Source: Eikenella glucosivorans
GTDB taxonomy: Bacteria > Pseudomonadota > Gammaproteobacteria > Burkholderiales > Neisseriaceae
DNA: 64,000 nucleotides
Direction: 5' to 3'
Assembly (NCBI RefSeq): GCF_016025525.2
Contig: NZ_JACSGR010000003.1
Span: 62,001 to 126,000 of the forward strand
The position numbers and the translations under genes are program-made. The number at the start of each line of letters is the position of its first letter. Positions within the stretch are counted from its first letter, which is position 1. Shown here piece after piece: positions 48,665 to 57,601 of this stretch. Under the pieces are notes generated by a model that saw only the letters and a list, made by a program, of their open reading frames with translations, had not been told where the DNA came from and searched no databases.

Positions 48665-49030
48665 ATGTTGATGGCATTTGTTTTGGGGTTTTGGTGTATT
48701 TGGATGGGCGAGCGCGAGCCGAGCGTGGCGCTGGAAGGCCTGTTCTTCACCATCATGGCGATTGTGGCCAACAGCTTTATGCATTGGACGATGCCGGAGC
48801 CGGATACCGTGTGGGCACTGCAATGGGGCTTGGTGTGGGCTTGGGCTATATTGATGATGTTTCTGGTGGATAAATTTGGCGAGAACGGCTTGATTCGGCT
48901 GGTGATTGCCTTGGCGGCCGGCGGCGGTTATTTCTGGCTGGAACGGAACGGCTGCGGTTTGGCAGCGGGCTGGCTGGGCACCGAGGCGGAATGCGTGAAA
49001 AGCGTGGCCAATGCGGCGCAGTTCCGCTAA
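48665..49030 (+). CDS. Small hydrophobic protein of unknown function
   Basis: 121 residues with about four membrane segments (MLMAFVLGFWCIWMG, LFFTIMAIVANSFMHWTM, LVWAWAILMMFLVD, LVIALAAGGGYFWL) and a short exposed C-terminus with two Cys. GGAAAGGGAAAATT is a strong ribosome-binding site for ATG 48665. It has no recognised family. It is divergent from the lipid cluster and convergent with secF, and a DUS pair follows. Confidence 0.62.
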   Translation: MLMAFVLGFWCIWMGEREPSVALEGLFFTIMAIVANSFMHWTMPEPDTVWALQWGLVWAWAILMMFLVDKFGENGLIRLVIALAAGGGYFWLERNGCGLAAGWLGTEAECVKSVANAAQFR

Positions 49031-49074
49031 GGCGGGTGTTGAAGGCTGAAGGCAAATAAAATCTGAGTTGGTAA

Positions 49075-49126
49075 AGGCTACCTGAAAACAAGCTTTGCAG
49101 AATGCGGGGCTTTTTTCAGGTAGCCT
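49075..49126. terminator. Inverted AG-eikDUS pair
   Basis: Facing DUS copies with a 24-bp loop, 45 bp after the small hydrophobic protein gene. The rest of the 301-bp spacer to secF holds further DUS copies (near 49208 and 49290) and a variant TCAGGCAGCC. Confidence 0.5.
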
Positions 49127-49331
49127 TTTTGTGTGCTATGGGAAGGGGGTGGCAGTTTTCGGTTTGATGCTGCTTGAAAAGGGTCGGTTTGCCGGCAAGC
49201 GGTGGAGGGGCTACCTGAAAAATACTGTCAGGCAGCCTTTTATGTTTCTCGGGATGGCCGTTGATGTACAAACAAAAAACAACACAGGGTTTTCAGGTAG
49301 CCCCTGTGTTGTTTCGTTTGCATGGTTGTGT

Positions 49332-50273
49332 TTACACCACGGCTTCTTCTTTCTGTTTCTGTGGCTTGTGGATATTCTCGCGGGTGAGGCCGAAGAACAG
49401 CAGCAGGGGGCTGGCCACCAGCACGGAGGAATAAATGCCGAACACGATGCCGATGGTGAGCGCGATGGAGAAGCCGTGCAGCGCGGTGCCGCCGAAAACC
49501 AGCATGGAAATCACCATGGCTTCGGTGGAGCCATGGGTGATCATGGTGCGGCTCATGGTGGCGGTGATGGCGTTGTCGATCACTTGCGGGATGGTTTTGC
49601 CGCGCATGGCGGGTTTGTGGATGTTTTCGCGGATGCGGTCGAACACCACCACGGATTCGTTCACCGAATAGCCGAGCACGGCCAGGATGCCGGCCAGCAC
49701 GGTGAGCGAAAATTCCCATTGAAACAGGGCGAAGCAGCCGAGAATCACCACCACGTCGTGCATATTGGCGATGATGGCGGACACGGCAAAACGCCATTCG
49801 AAGCGCATGGAGAGGTAGATGATGATGCCGGCCACCACCATGCCTAAGGCGAGCAGGCCGTGGGTAACCAGCTCTTCGCCCACCTGCGGGCCGATGAATT
49901 CCACTTTGCGCAGGCTGGCGTCGGCATGGTCTTGGCGCAGCAGCTCCAGCACGCGGTTGGAGAGCTGGGCAGAGGTCATGTCTTGCCGGTTGGGCAGGCG
50001 GATCATGAGCTGTTTGTTGGTGCCCAAGGTCTGCACTTGGGCTTCGCCCATGTTGAGCGCGCTTAAACGGTCGCGCACCTGGTTCGGGTCGGCGCCCTGC
50101 TGGCTGTATTGCACTTCGATCACGGTGCCGCCGGTGAATTCAACCGAATAGTTCAGCCCTTTGGTAAATAGGAAGATAACGGCGGCGATGAAGGTGAGCA
50201 GCGAAATCAGGGTAGTGATTTTGCCGTAGCTCATAAACGGGATGTCGTGTTTCAAACGGTGGAAAAAATCCAT
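49332..50273 (-). CDS. secF: Protein translocase subunit SecF
   Basis: 313 residues. With SecD it forms the proton-driven RND-type factor that pulls exported proteins into the periplasm. Six helices: the first near residues 18-36; GLNYSVEFTGGTVIEV at its periplasmic start; the conserved SVNESVVVFDRIREN and SRTMITHGSTEAMV in the later helices. The start ATG 50273 lies directly after the secD stop. Confidence 0.97.
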   Translation of the reverse strand: MDFFHRLKHDIPFMSYGKITTLISLLTFIAAVIFLFTKGLNYSVEFTGGTVIEVQYSQQGADPNQVRDRLSALNMGEAQVQTLGTNKQLMIRLPNRQDMTSAQLSNRVLELLRQDHADASLRKVEFIGPQVGEELVTHGLLALGMVVAGIIIYLSMRFEWRFAVSAIIANMHDVVVILGCFALFQWEFSLTVLAGILAVLGYSVNESVVVFDRIRENIHKPAMRGKTIPQVIDNAITATMSRTMITHGSTEAMVISMLVFGGTALHGFSIALTIGIVFGIYSSVLVASPLLLFFGLTRENIHKPQKQKEEAVV

Positions 50274-50274
50274 C

Positions 50275-52104
50275 TCAGTGCTCCTTGGCCGGCACGGTGA
50301 TGCCGATGGACAGGTTGCTCAGTTTGCGGCGGCGGCCATACCACAGGTTGACGAAGGTACGGGATACCACCACCGAAGAATACATGGAAGTGAGGATGCC
50401 GATACAGTGCACCACGGCAAACCCGCGTACTGCGCCGGAGCCGAAAATCAGCAGGGCGATGCCGGCAATCAGCGAGGTGATGTTGGAATCCACGATGGTG
50501 TCCCAAGCGTGGTGGTAGCCTTCGCTAATGGCCTGCTGTGCGGAAATGCCGTCGCGCAGCTCTTCGCGGATACGCTCGTTAATCAGCACGTTGGAGTCGA
50601 TGGCCATGCCGAGCGTGAGCGCGATGGCGGCGATGCCGGGCAGGGTTAAGGTGGCCTGCATCAGCGACAGGATGGCAATCAGGAACAGCAGGTTGGCGGT
50701 GAGCGCCAGCACGGAGAAGATGCCGAACAGGCGGTAATAAATCACCATGAATCCGGCCACGGCGAGGAAGCCCCACAGCGTGGAATGGAAGCCTTTCTGG
50801 ATATTTTCCTTACCCATAGACGGGCCGATGGTGCGCTCTTCGATGATTTCCATCGGTGCGGCCAGCGAGCCTGCGCGCAGCAGCAGCGCGGTATCGCTGG
50901 CTTCGGCGGTGTTCATGCTACCTGAAATCTGCACGTTGCCGCCGGGAATCGGCTCGTTGATCACCGGCGCGGTGACCACTTCTGCCTTGCCTTGGTCGAT
51001 CAGGATCATGGCGGTGCGGCGGCCGACGTTGTTGCGGGTGAGGTCGGCAAAGATGGACGTGCCGGCGTTGTCGAGTTTGAGGTTTACGGAAGGTTTGCCG
51101 TCTTGGGTGAAGCCGGGCTGGGCGTCGTTGATGTTGTCGCCGGTGAATTCCACCTGCTTGCTCACCAGGATCTGGCCGCCGTCGGCGCTGGGCAGCACTT
51201 CGTAGCCGGGCGGGATGTTGCCGGCAGCTGCCTGCTGCTCCAGTGCTGGGTCGTCGGCCACCATGCGCACTTCCAGCGTGGCGGTGCGGCCAATGATGTC
51301 TTTGGCCTTGGCGGTATCCTGCACGCCGGGCAGCTGCACCACGATGCGGTCAGGGCCAGCCTGCTGGATAATCGGCTCGGCCACGCCCAATTCATTCACG
51401 CGGTTGTGCAGGGTGGTGATGTTCTGCTTCACGGCGGCACTGCGGATTTGCTCCTGTGTGCTTTCCGGCAGGCTCACAATCAGGTTGTTGCCGTCGGCGC
51501 GCAGCTCGGCGTCGTTGGAGAGTTCCTTCAGTTTGGGCAGCGCGGCCTGCAGGGTGGCGGCGTCTTGGAAGGGGATAACCAGGGTGTCGCCGTTGCGGCG
51601 CATGCTGCCGGTACGGATTTTGTCGCGGCGCAGCTGGCGGCGGAAATCGCCGGCGATGCGGTCGAAGGTTTTATCGATGGCTGCGTGCATGTCCACTCGC
51701 ATGGTGAAGTGTACGCCGCCGCGCAGGTCGAGGCCGAGGAACATCGGTTTGGCGCCAAGCTTGCTCATCCATTCGGGGGTATTGGCGATGAGGTTGAGGG
51801 CGATGATGTAGTTGTCGCCCAGTTTGTGTTCGATGGCGTCGCGGGCTTTGCTCTGCACTTCTTCGTTGGGCAGGCGCACGCGCAGGCTGCCGTCGGCGAT
51901 AAACATGCCGTTGTGCGGGATGTTTGCCTCTTTCAGCGCCTGCTCCACGGCCTGCTCGGTGGTTTGGTCGATGGCGACGGACTGGCGGTTGGTGGATACC
52001 TGCACCGCCGGGGTTTCGCCGTAGAGGTTGGGCAGGGCGTACACGGCCGACACGATGACGGTGAGCGCCACCAGCAGGTATTTCCAAAGCGGATAACGGT
52101 TCAT
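50275..52104 (-). CDS. secD: Protein translocase subunit SecD
   Basis: 609 residues, a usual length. Six helices with a large periplasmic P1 region. LGLDLRGGVHFTMRVD (about 125-140) is the SecD D3 motif; later come RNNVGRRTAMILIDQGK and the membrane part with GIAAIALTLGMAIDSNVLINERIREE. The gene order yajC-secD-secF on one strand is standard. An in-frame DUS-like segment encodes part of QISGSMNTAE. Confidence 0.97.
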   Translation of the reverse strand: MNRYPLWKYLLVALTVIVSAVYALPNLYGETPAVQVSTNRQSVAIDQTTEQAVEQALKEANIPHNGMFIADGSLRVRLPNEEVQSKARDAIEHKLGDNYIIALNLIANTPEWMSKLGAKPMFLGLDLRGGVHFTMRVDMHAAIDKTFDRIAGDFRRQLRRDKIRTGSMRRNGDTLVIPFQDAATLQAALPKLKELSNDAELRADGNNLIVSLPESTQEQIRSAAVKQNITTLHNRVNELGVAEPIIQQAGPDRIVVQLPGVQDTAKAKDIIGRTATLEVRMVADDPALEQQAAAGNIPPGYEVLPSADGGQILVSKQVEFTGDNINDAQPGFTQDGKPSVNLKLDNAGTSIFADLTRNNVGRRTAMILIDQGKAEVVTAPVINEPIPGGNVQISGSMNTAEASDTALLLRAGSLAAPMEIIEERTIGPSMGKENIQKGFHSTLWGFLAVAGFMVIYYRLFGIFSVLALTANLLFLIAILSLMQATLTLPGIAAIALTLGMAIDSNVLINERIREELRDGISAQQAISEGYHHAWDTIVDSNITSLIAGIALLIFGSGAVRGFAVVHCIGILTSMYSSVVVSRTFVNLWYGRRRKLSNLSIGITVPAKEH

Positions 52105-52171
52105 AACGGGCTTTCAGAAACGGAAAACGCGCAGCGTGGCCGGAAGGCTGCTGCGCCGCGGGGGAGGGGGT

Positions 52172-52471
52172 TTAGTTGTCCAGCTTTTTGAGGATGGCGT
52201 CGCGGTGGAATTCAATGACGGTGTCGGGGGAAACTTCCAGGCCGATGATGTCGTCGCCGATTTTCCATACTTTGCCGAGCATGCCGGAGTTGGTCATCAC
52301 TTTGTCGCCTTTTTTCAGTTCGGTGAGCATTTGGCGGCGGCGTTTTTCTTCCCGCTGCTTGGGGCGGATGATCATGAGGTAGAGCATGCCCATCAGCAGG
52401 AGCAGCGGCAGAACGTTCTTGACGAAGTCGGCGGAGGTGGTTACGCCGTCGGCAATAATGAATTGGAACAT
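52172..52471 (-). CDS. yajC: Sec translocon accessory subunit YajC
   Basis: 99 residues: one N-terminal helix (FVKNVLPLLLLMGMLYLMIIRPKQREEKRR), then a basic cytosolic domain with ELKKGDKVMTNSGMLGKV. It belongs to the SecDF-YajC holo-translocon. I take ATG 52471, preceded by TTTTGGAGTTTTACCCC; the frame extends upstream without a ribosome-binding site. Confidence 0.95.
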   Translation of the reverse strand: MFQFIIADGVTTSADFVKNVLPLLLLMGMLYLMIIRPKQREEKRRRQMLTELKKGDKVMTNSGMLGKVWKIGDDIIGLEVSPDTVIEFHRDAILKKLDN

Positions 52472-52605
52472 GGGGTAAAACTCCAAAAAGAAACAAAGGA
52501 AACGAAAGGCCGCCATTGTAAACGCCCCGTGGGGTTTTTCCAACCCGTTAGGCGGATTTTTAGCGGGGAAACAGTGCGCCTGTTTTAACTTTTTTGAGGC
52601 TCGCG

Positions 52606-52648
52606 TTTTCAGGTAGCCTCAAGCTTAGGAAGTAAGGCTACCTGAAAA
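52606..52648. terminator. Inverted AG-eikDUS pair
   Basis: Facing DUS copies upstream of yajC and downstream of lpxH. A second, almost loop-less pair lies at 52711-52737, directly after the lpxH stop. Confidence 0.55.
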
Positions 52649-52741
52649 CCTGCGGTGCCCGAAATGCGGGTTTTGTGGCGGCGGGCAATGCCGGATGATG
52701 CTTGCTGTGGGGCTACCTGAAATTTTTCAGGTAGCCTCGGT

Positions 52742-53476
52742 TTAATCCAGCGCAAAATGCCGCGTGCCCACGCCTTCGGGAGCAACGACGAGGCAGCCGC
52801 CTTCTTTGCCATACCAGTCTTGCAGCACGAAGCGGGTGAAGCTTTGGCCGTTGGGCAGGGTATGGCGGTGGGCGGCGGGGCGGTGGGTGTGGCCGTGGAT
52901 GAGGTCGGTGCCGGGGTATTGCGCCATGAGGGCGAGCACGGCTTCTTCGGTGACGTCGGAGATGGCGCTTTTGCCGTTTTCGGCTTTGCCCTGTTCGCTC
53001 ATCTGGCGGATTTGTTGGGCAAGCAGGCGGCGTTCGGCCAGAGGTTTGGCGAGCACGGCGGCCTGCCATTGGGGGTGGCGCGATTGGGCGCGGAACTGCA
53101 TATAGGGCAGGTCGGCGGTGCAGAGTTCGTCGCCGTGGGTGAGCAGGTAGGGGCGGCCGTAGAGGGTGAGGGCGTGCTGCTCGGGCAAGAGGGCCATGCC
53201 GCTGCGGCGGGCGAAGTCTGGCCCGAGCAGGAAGTCGCGGTTGCCGTGGGCGAAATAGAGGGGGGTGTGCTGGGCGAAAGTATGCAGCTCGGCGGCGATG
53301 CGGTCGGTGAAGGGGTTGCGGTCGTCGTCGCCGATCCAGGCGTCGAACAGGTCGCCGAGGATGTAGAGGGCGTCGGCGCTGCCCTGCCATTGGTGCAGCT
53401 GGCGCAGGAAAAGCTCGGTAAGCTTGGGGGCTTGTTCGGAGAGGTGCAGGTCGGCGATAAAGATGGTGTGCGGCAT
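52742..53476 (-). CDS. lpxH: UDP-2,3-diacylglucosamine diphosphatase
   Basis: 244 residues. It splits UDP-2,3-diacylglucosamine to lipid X in lipid A synthesis, as a membrane-associated metallophosphatase. Metal-binding motifs: FIADLHLS, ILGDLFDAWIGDD, HGNRDFLLG, LTHGDELC and LIHGHTHRPA. A short insert (EQGKAENGKSAISDV) is a common loop. It starts at ATG 53476, 3 bp after the stop of the YffB-like gene, so the two form an operon. Confidence 0.96.
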   Translation of the reverse strand: MPHTIFIADLHLSEQAPKLTELFLRQLHQWQGSADALYILGDLFDAWIGDDDRNPFTDRIAAELHTFAQHTPLYFAHGNRDFLLGPDFARRSGMALLPEQHALTLYGRPYLLTHGDELCTADLPYMQFRAQSRHPQWQAAVLAKPLAERRLLAQQIRQMSEQGKAENGKSAISDVTEEAVLALMAQYPGTDLIHGHTHRPAAHRHTLPNGQSFTRFVLQDWYGKEGGCLVVAPEGVGTRHFALD

Positions 53477-53479
53477 GGT

Positions 53480-53830
53480 TCAGGCGAAGATTTCGGAATA
53501 GAGTTCGGGGGAAAAGCCGACGTGGATGCGGCCTTGGTATTCGAGTACGGGGCGTTTGATCACGGAGGGCTGCGCCTGCATCAGGGCGATGGCGCCTTCG
53601 CGGCTGCCGGCGGCTGCCTGCACGGCGGGATCGAGCTTGCGCCAGGTGGTGCCGCGGCGGTTGACGAGGGTGTCGGCGCCCACGGCATCGAGCCAGCGGG
53701 CGAGCTGCCCGGCTTCGGGGGCGGTGGTTTTGAAGTTGATGAAGGTGTAGGGCACTTGCCTTTCGTCCAGCCAGGCGCGGGCTTTTTTGACGGTGCTGCA
53801 GTTGGGGATGCCGTATAGGGTGGCGGTCAT
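53480..53830 (-). CDS. YffB-like protein, ArsC/Spx family
   Basis: 116-residue thioredoxin-fold protein resembling E. coli YffB. It has TLYGIPNCSTVKKARAWLDE at the start (one Cys, at about 11), NRRGTTWRKLD in the middle and VIKRPVLEYQGRIHVGFS at the end. It lacks the Arg triad and second Cys of true arsenate reductases, so a glutathione-dependent thiol reductase role is more likely. The start is ATG 53830; the longer frame upstream overlaps the divergent lipoprotein leader. It is cotranscribed with lpxH. Confidence 0.85.
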   Translation of the reverse strand: MTATLYGIPNCSTVKKARAWLDERQVPYTFINFKTTAPEAGQLARWLDAVGADTLVNRRGTTWRKLDPAVQAAAGSREGAIALMQAQPSVIKRPVLEYQGRIHVGFSPELYSEIFA

Positions 53831-53948
53831 TTTGTGTATAATCCTTGCTGGTTGGAATCGTGTGGCCGTCATTGTACGGGCTGCGTATTTTTTTGTCATG
53901 AGGCGGCGAAACTTGGCCGCACGGGCGATTCGGATGATTGGAGCAAGC

Positions 53949-54566
53949 ATGAACAAATGGATGGTAACGGCCTTAGCGGCTGTCGGCCTGCTGGCCGGCT
54001 GCGGCGGGCAGGAAGCGGGCAAGGGCGCGTTTCAGGATGCGGTGGAGCGCTATGTGGGGCAACACGAAGCCTGCCTGCCGGTGGCGTTGGACACCGACGG
54101 CAGTGCGCCCGTGTGGGCGGGGGCGGAACGGATTGCCTTGCCGCTGCGCGATGCCGAGGGCGAGAAAATCAACGAGGCGGCGTTCAAGCAGCTGCGCGCG
54201 CTGGAAGAGGCCGGCCTGTATGAGCGGCTGAAAACCGAAAACGGCGACGATGTGCCGGTATTCGCGCTTACCGCCGAAGGGCGCGGGCACGTGCGCATGA
54301 GCCCGATTGCCCCGCTGCTGTGCATCGGGCATGAGCGCGTGGCCAAGGTGCGCTACTACACCGAGCCGGCCACCACCGCCGACGGGCTCACTGTGTCGCG
54401 CGTGGTGTATGAGGCCAGGCTGGAGCCCTCGCGCTGGGGCAAACGCCTGCTGCGCCACGGCCGCGACGATTGGCGGCAGCGCCTGCCGCTGGAGCGCGAG
54501 GAACAGGCCACGCTGGTGAAAACCAACGACGGCTGGCGCGATTTGCGCGAACTGCCCCCGCAGTAA
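53949..54566 (+). CDS. Lipoprotein of unknown function
   Basis: 205 residues. The signal MNKWMVTALAAVGLLAGC has a lipobox (LAGC). The mature part is acidic at first (GKGAFQDAVERYVGQHEACLPVALD, with a Cys near 41) and ends with a basic region (EPSRWGKRLLRHGRDDW). A second Cys occurs near 119 (LLCIGHERVAKVRYYTEPA). It could be a periplasmic or outer-membrane lipoprotein; no family recognised. It starts at ATG 53949. Divergent from the yffB-lpxH pair. Confidence 0.75.
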   Translation: MNKWMVTALAAVGLLAGCGGQEAGKGAFQDAVERYVGQHEACLPVALDTDGSAPVWAGAERIALPLRDAEGEKINEAAFKQLRALEEAGLYERLKTENGDDVPVFALTAEGRGHVRMSPIAPLLCIGHERVAKVRYYTEPATTADGLTVSRVVYEARLEPSRWGKRLLRHGRDDWRQRLPLEREEQATLVKTNDGWRDLRELPPQ

Positions 54567-54591
54567 GCCGTTTGGCCGATGGAAATATATA

Positions 54592-54631
54592 AGGCTACCT
54601 GAAAAACGAATTTCCGTTTTTCAGGTAGCCT
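54592..54631. terminator. DUS hairpin after the lipoprotein gene
   Basis: DUS arms extended by AAAAACG/CGTTTTT form a strong stem 25 bp after the stop, between convergent genes. Confidence 0.75.
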
Positions 54632-54706
54632 TTTCTGTTGGAACGCGGATAGCCCGTTTGCATTGTTGCCTACCCGCCGGGTTTTCAGGTAGCCGTATCT
54701 CCGGCT

Positions 54707-55903
54707 TCAGGCTACCTGAAAACCATCCGGCTTGCGCTGCCTGCCCGGCCAGGCCATTACCGCGCTCAAGCCCACGAACACCGCAATCACCCAAGCCATC
54801 GCGCTTGGCGTGCCGTCGGAAAACGCCGCCAAGAGCAGCGTGGACACAATGCCGCTGCCGTATTGCAGCGAGCCGATGAGCGCGGCGGCGGAGCCTGCGG
54901 ATTTGCTGTCCACGCTGGCTAGCGCGGCGGCGTTGGCGCAGGCGGCGATGATGCCGTTCATGGAGAACACGGCGAACACGGGCAGGGCGATGCCCCAAAT
55001 GCCGCCGATTTTTAAAAATGCAGCAGCAGCAACCAAGAGGGCGGCCGCGGCGGCTATCAAGGTTGCCCCACGCAGCAGTTGCGGCAGTGCAAATTTGCCG
55101 ACCAGGCGGCGGTTGAGCGCGCTCATCGCCATCACGCCCACAATGTTCGCGCCGAACCAAAAGCCGTAATATTCGGGCGCAACGTGGAAATAGTCGATAT
55201 AAACCTTGGGCGAGCCGGTGATAAAGGCATAGGCGGCGACGTAGAAAAAGGTCACGCACAAGGTGTAGCGCATAAAAACGCGGTTGGCGAGCAAATCTTT
55301 ATAGCCTGCAAACGCTGCCCACACCGAGCCTTCCGCCCGACGGCGCGGCGGTAGGCTTTCCGGCAGCCTGAACACGGCAAAAAACATCAGCGCGCCGATG
55401 GCCGTCAGCAGCCAAAAATGCGCGTGCCACGAGGCGATTTTTACCAGCAACCCGCCGATTAAGGGGCCGACGATGGGTGCGGCGGCCATAATCATCATCA
55501 GCGTGGACAAAAGCTGCGCCGCCTGCGTGCTGCCGAACAAATCGCGCACCATCGCGCGGCTGAGCATGGGCGCGACACACGCCCCAAACGCCTGAAACAC
55601 CCGCCAAAACACCACCGCTTCAAGCGATTCCGACAGCGCACAGCCAACCGAGCCGACCACAAACAGCAGCATACCGATGAGCAGCGGCACTTTGCGCCCG
55701 ATACGGTCGCTAATCGGCCCCCACACCAGCTGCGCCAGCGCAAAACCAACCAAAAAACCCGTCACCGTCAGCTCCGCATCGCCGTTCAAGTCGCGCGACA
55801 TCTCCGGCAGCGCGGGCAGGTAAATGTCCACCGACAACGAGGTAAACGCCATCAGCGCGCTGAGAATCAGCAGGAATTCGAGGGTGTATTTTTTCACGGG
55901 CAT
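54707..55903 (-). CDS. Bcr/CflA-family multidrug exporter (MFS)
   Basis: 398 residues, 12 membrane helices. Drug:proton antiporter of the MFS; known members export bicyclomycin, chloramphenicol or sulfonamide. The family start SLSVDIYLPALPEMSRDLNG and motif A (GPISDRIGRKVPLLIG, about 62-77) are present, with RDLFGSTQAAQLLSTLMM. The C-terminal residues GFQVA and the stop are encoded by a DUS (54709-54722), so the natural tail may have been replaced. It starts at ATG 55903. The substrate is unknown. Confidence 0.9.
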   Translation of the reverse strand: MPVKKYTLEFLLILSALMAFTSLSVDIYLPALPEMSRDLNGDAELTVTGFLVGFALAQLVWGPISDRIGRKVPLLIGMLLFVVGSVGCALSESLEAVVFWRVFQAFGACVAPMLSRAMVRDLFGSTQAAQLLSTLMMIMAAAPIVGPLIGGLLVKIASWHAHFWLLTAIGALMFFAVFRLPESLPPRRRAEGSVWAAFAGYKDLLANRVFMRYTLCVTFFYVAAYAFITGSPKVYIDYFHVAPEYYGFWFGANIVGVMAMSALNRRLVGKFALPQLLRGATLIAAAAALLVAAAAFLKIGGIWGIALPVFAVFSMNGIIAACANAAALASVDSKSAGSAAALIGSLQYGSGIVSTLLLAAFSDGTPSAMAWVIAVFVGLSAVMAWPGRQRKPDGFQVA

Positions 55904-56142
55904 GGCGGTTTCCCTAAACGGATTGGCAATGAGGCGATGGTTGCAAAAGCGGCGGCGGATGATTAGACAGGGGAAACGGCATGCCCTAATGAGCGGAATT
56001 CATGAAAAGGTTACCTGAAAACGGAGCCTCCATGCAGCCGAAAACTGCCGCGCCAGGCTAGCCTTCCGGCCTACGGAACGCCGCCGTGTTTAACTGCATT
56101 GAAGCTCCGCTTTCGGTCAGCCTCGGGAGGGATGGGAAAGCG

Positions 56143-56535
56143 CTATGCCGCCTGCGTTTGGCCGATGAAATCATGCTCGCGGAAAATCTGCCAGCGGCCT
56201 TGCCCGTTGCGGCGCAGCATCAGGTTGAACACGGTGTTTTGCTCGCGCTCTCCCATGCCCATGCGGCGGGCGGCAATCACATAGCCGATGCCGTCCTGCA
56301 CCTGCACGGCGTGGTAGCGCACTTCGGAGGTAACGGGCGGCAGGCCGGCATCGCGGCCGTCGCGGAAGAATTTCATCTGCTGCTCGTAGCCGTATTGCAG
56401 CACGCCGCCGTCGGGCTGGATAAACAGCATTTGCAGGTCGGGGGCGTAGCTTTGGGTGAGGATGTCCAAATCGAAGGTTGCGCCGGCATCGAGGATTTTG
56501 CGCACGGCGGCAAGGAGCTCTTGATCAAACGGCAT
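56143..56535 (-). CDS. SnoaL/NTF2-like protein
   Basis: 130 residues of the alpha+beta cone-shaped NTF2-like fold: FDLDILTQSYAPDLQMLFIQPDGG, then MKFFRDGRDAGLP, YHAVQVQDGIGYVIA and the closing WQIFREHDFIG. No signal peptide. Members bind small ligands or act as isomerases or partners; no reaction can be named. It starts at ATG 56535 (MPFDQELLAAVRK) with AAAGGACACCACC upstream. Between the exporter and SMR genes, with DUS copies around. Confidence 0.72.
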   Translation of the reverse strand: MPFDQELLAAVRKILDAGATFDLDILTQSYAPDLQMLFIQPDGGVLQYGYEQQMKFFRDGRDAGLPPVTSEVRYHAVQVQDGIGYVIAARRMGMGEREQNTVFNLMLRRNGQGRWQIFREHDFIGQTQAA

Positions 56536-56684
56536 GGTGGTGTCCTTTCGGAGGATGGGAAAGTGGGCAGGCTACCTGAAAGCGAAGCCGCAACGCAAGT
56601 GAAAAGAATGGTTGCGGCTTCGTTTTCAGGTAGCCTTTTGCCTGGAAGCCGTGCCTTAGGCGGGGCATTGCCTGCCAAACCCTG

Positions 56685-57002
56685 TCAGCCCGTCAGCTTC
56701 ATCACCACCACGCCCGACACAATCAGCAGCGCGCCCGCCCAGCGGCCGACGGTGGACGCATCGCCCAGAAACATCACGCCGACCACAAACGCACCGATGG
56801 CGCCGATGCCCGTCCACACCGCATAGGCCGTGCCCATCGGGATGCTTTTCTGCGCCAGAAACAGCAGGAAGCCGCTGGCGGCCATGCAGGCCATCGCCGC
56901 CAAAATCCCCGGCCAACGCCAGCCTTCCTGCTGCGCCAGCTTCAAGCCCAAAGGCCAGCCGATTTCCATCAGCCCCGCGCCAATCAGATAAACCCAAGCC
57001 AT
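56685..57002 (-). CDS. Small multidrug resistance exporter, SugE/Gdx type
   Basis: 105 residues with four membrane helices. It resembles SugE/Gdx more than EmrE: the first helix has AGLMEIGWPLGLKLAQQEGW with the central Glu (near 13), and helix 3 reads MGTAYAVWTGIGAIGAF. Gdx proteins export guanidinium. The gene lies 5 bp after a MarR-type regulator gene on the same strand. No guanidine riboswitch is apparent upstream of the pair. Confidence 0.88.
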   Translation of the reverse strand: MAWVYLIGAGLMEIGWPLGLKLAQQEGWRWPGILAAMACMAASGFLLFLAQKSIPMGTAYAVWTGIGAIGAFVVGVMFLGDASTVGRWAGALLIVSGVVVMKLTG

Positions 57003-57007
57003 TTTTC

Positions 57008-57433
57008 CTACCCCTGTGCGATAACCTGCGCGGTGATTCGGTTCAGCCGCTGCAAGTGGTTGATGAAATTTTCCATTTCCGCCGCGCCAACCTGCCCGAT
57101 AACGGCGGTTTCGATGGCTTTGAGCCTATCCACAATTGGCTCGGCGGCGGCCCGGCCCTGCGTGGTGAAATGCAGGAGTTTCTCCCGCTTGTCGCCGTCG
57201 GCCTGCTCGAAATCCAGCCAGCCTTTGTCTTTCAACTGGCGGCATACGGAAAACACCGTCTGCTTGGGCAGCCCCCAGCGTTCGCCAATCATCTTCTGCG
57301 TGCAGCCTTCGTAGCACGATACGCCGTAGAGCACCGCCAGCATGTTGTAGCTGATGCCTTGGGCGCGCGCCCATTGGTCGTAGAGCGAAATGTTTTGCGA
57401 CAGCAGGCTGTTGATTTCGTCGATTTGGTTCAT
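57008..57433 (-). CDS. MarR-family transcriptional regulator
   Basis: 141 residues, a winged helix-turn-helix: NMLAVLYGVSCYEGCTQKMI, GERWGLPKQTVFSVCRQLKD (recognition helix), then the wing DKREKLLHFTTQGRAA. Dimer helices lie at both ends. It probably regulates the SMR exporter gene directly downstream and itself, in answer to a ligand that is not evident. It starts at ATG 57433. The leader is AT-rich; AATTGCAAG-TTGCCGTTAAT around 57487-57510 could hold its operator. Confidence 0.85.
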   Translation of the reverse strand: MNQIDEINSLLSQNISLYDQWARAQGISYNMLAVLYGVSCYEGCTQKMIGERWGLPKQTVFSVCRQLKDKGWLDFEQADGDKREKLLHFTTQGRAAAEPIVDRLKAIETAVIGQVGAAEMENFINHLQRLNRITAQVIAQG

Positions 57434-57530
57434 AACAAGTCCGAATCCTTACTGAATGGCGGCGTTGTAGTTATGATCCAGACTAATTGCAAGCGGTTTT
57501 TGCCGTTAATAAGGGCTTGGAAAATAGAAA

Positions 57531-57560
57531 GGGCAGCCTGAAACGGTTTCAGGCTGCCTG
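57531..57560. terminator. Inverted AG-kingDUS-like pair
   Basis: GGCAGCCTGAAAC and GTTTCAGGCTGCC nearly abut and form a hairpin between the EF-hand gene and the marR gene. The core is the Kingella dialect (AGGCAGCCTGAA), not the resident AG-eikDUS. Confidence 0.65.
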
Positions 57561-57601
57561 CGGTGCGGCTGCTGTTGATGGCTGTTTGGGCCGGCTATCG
57601 T

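Noticed and set aside
53480..53830. Arsenate reductase ArsC
   Set aside because: The Cys and Arg pattern of true ArsC is missing; the sequence follows E. coli YffB closely.
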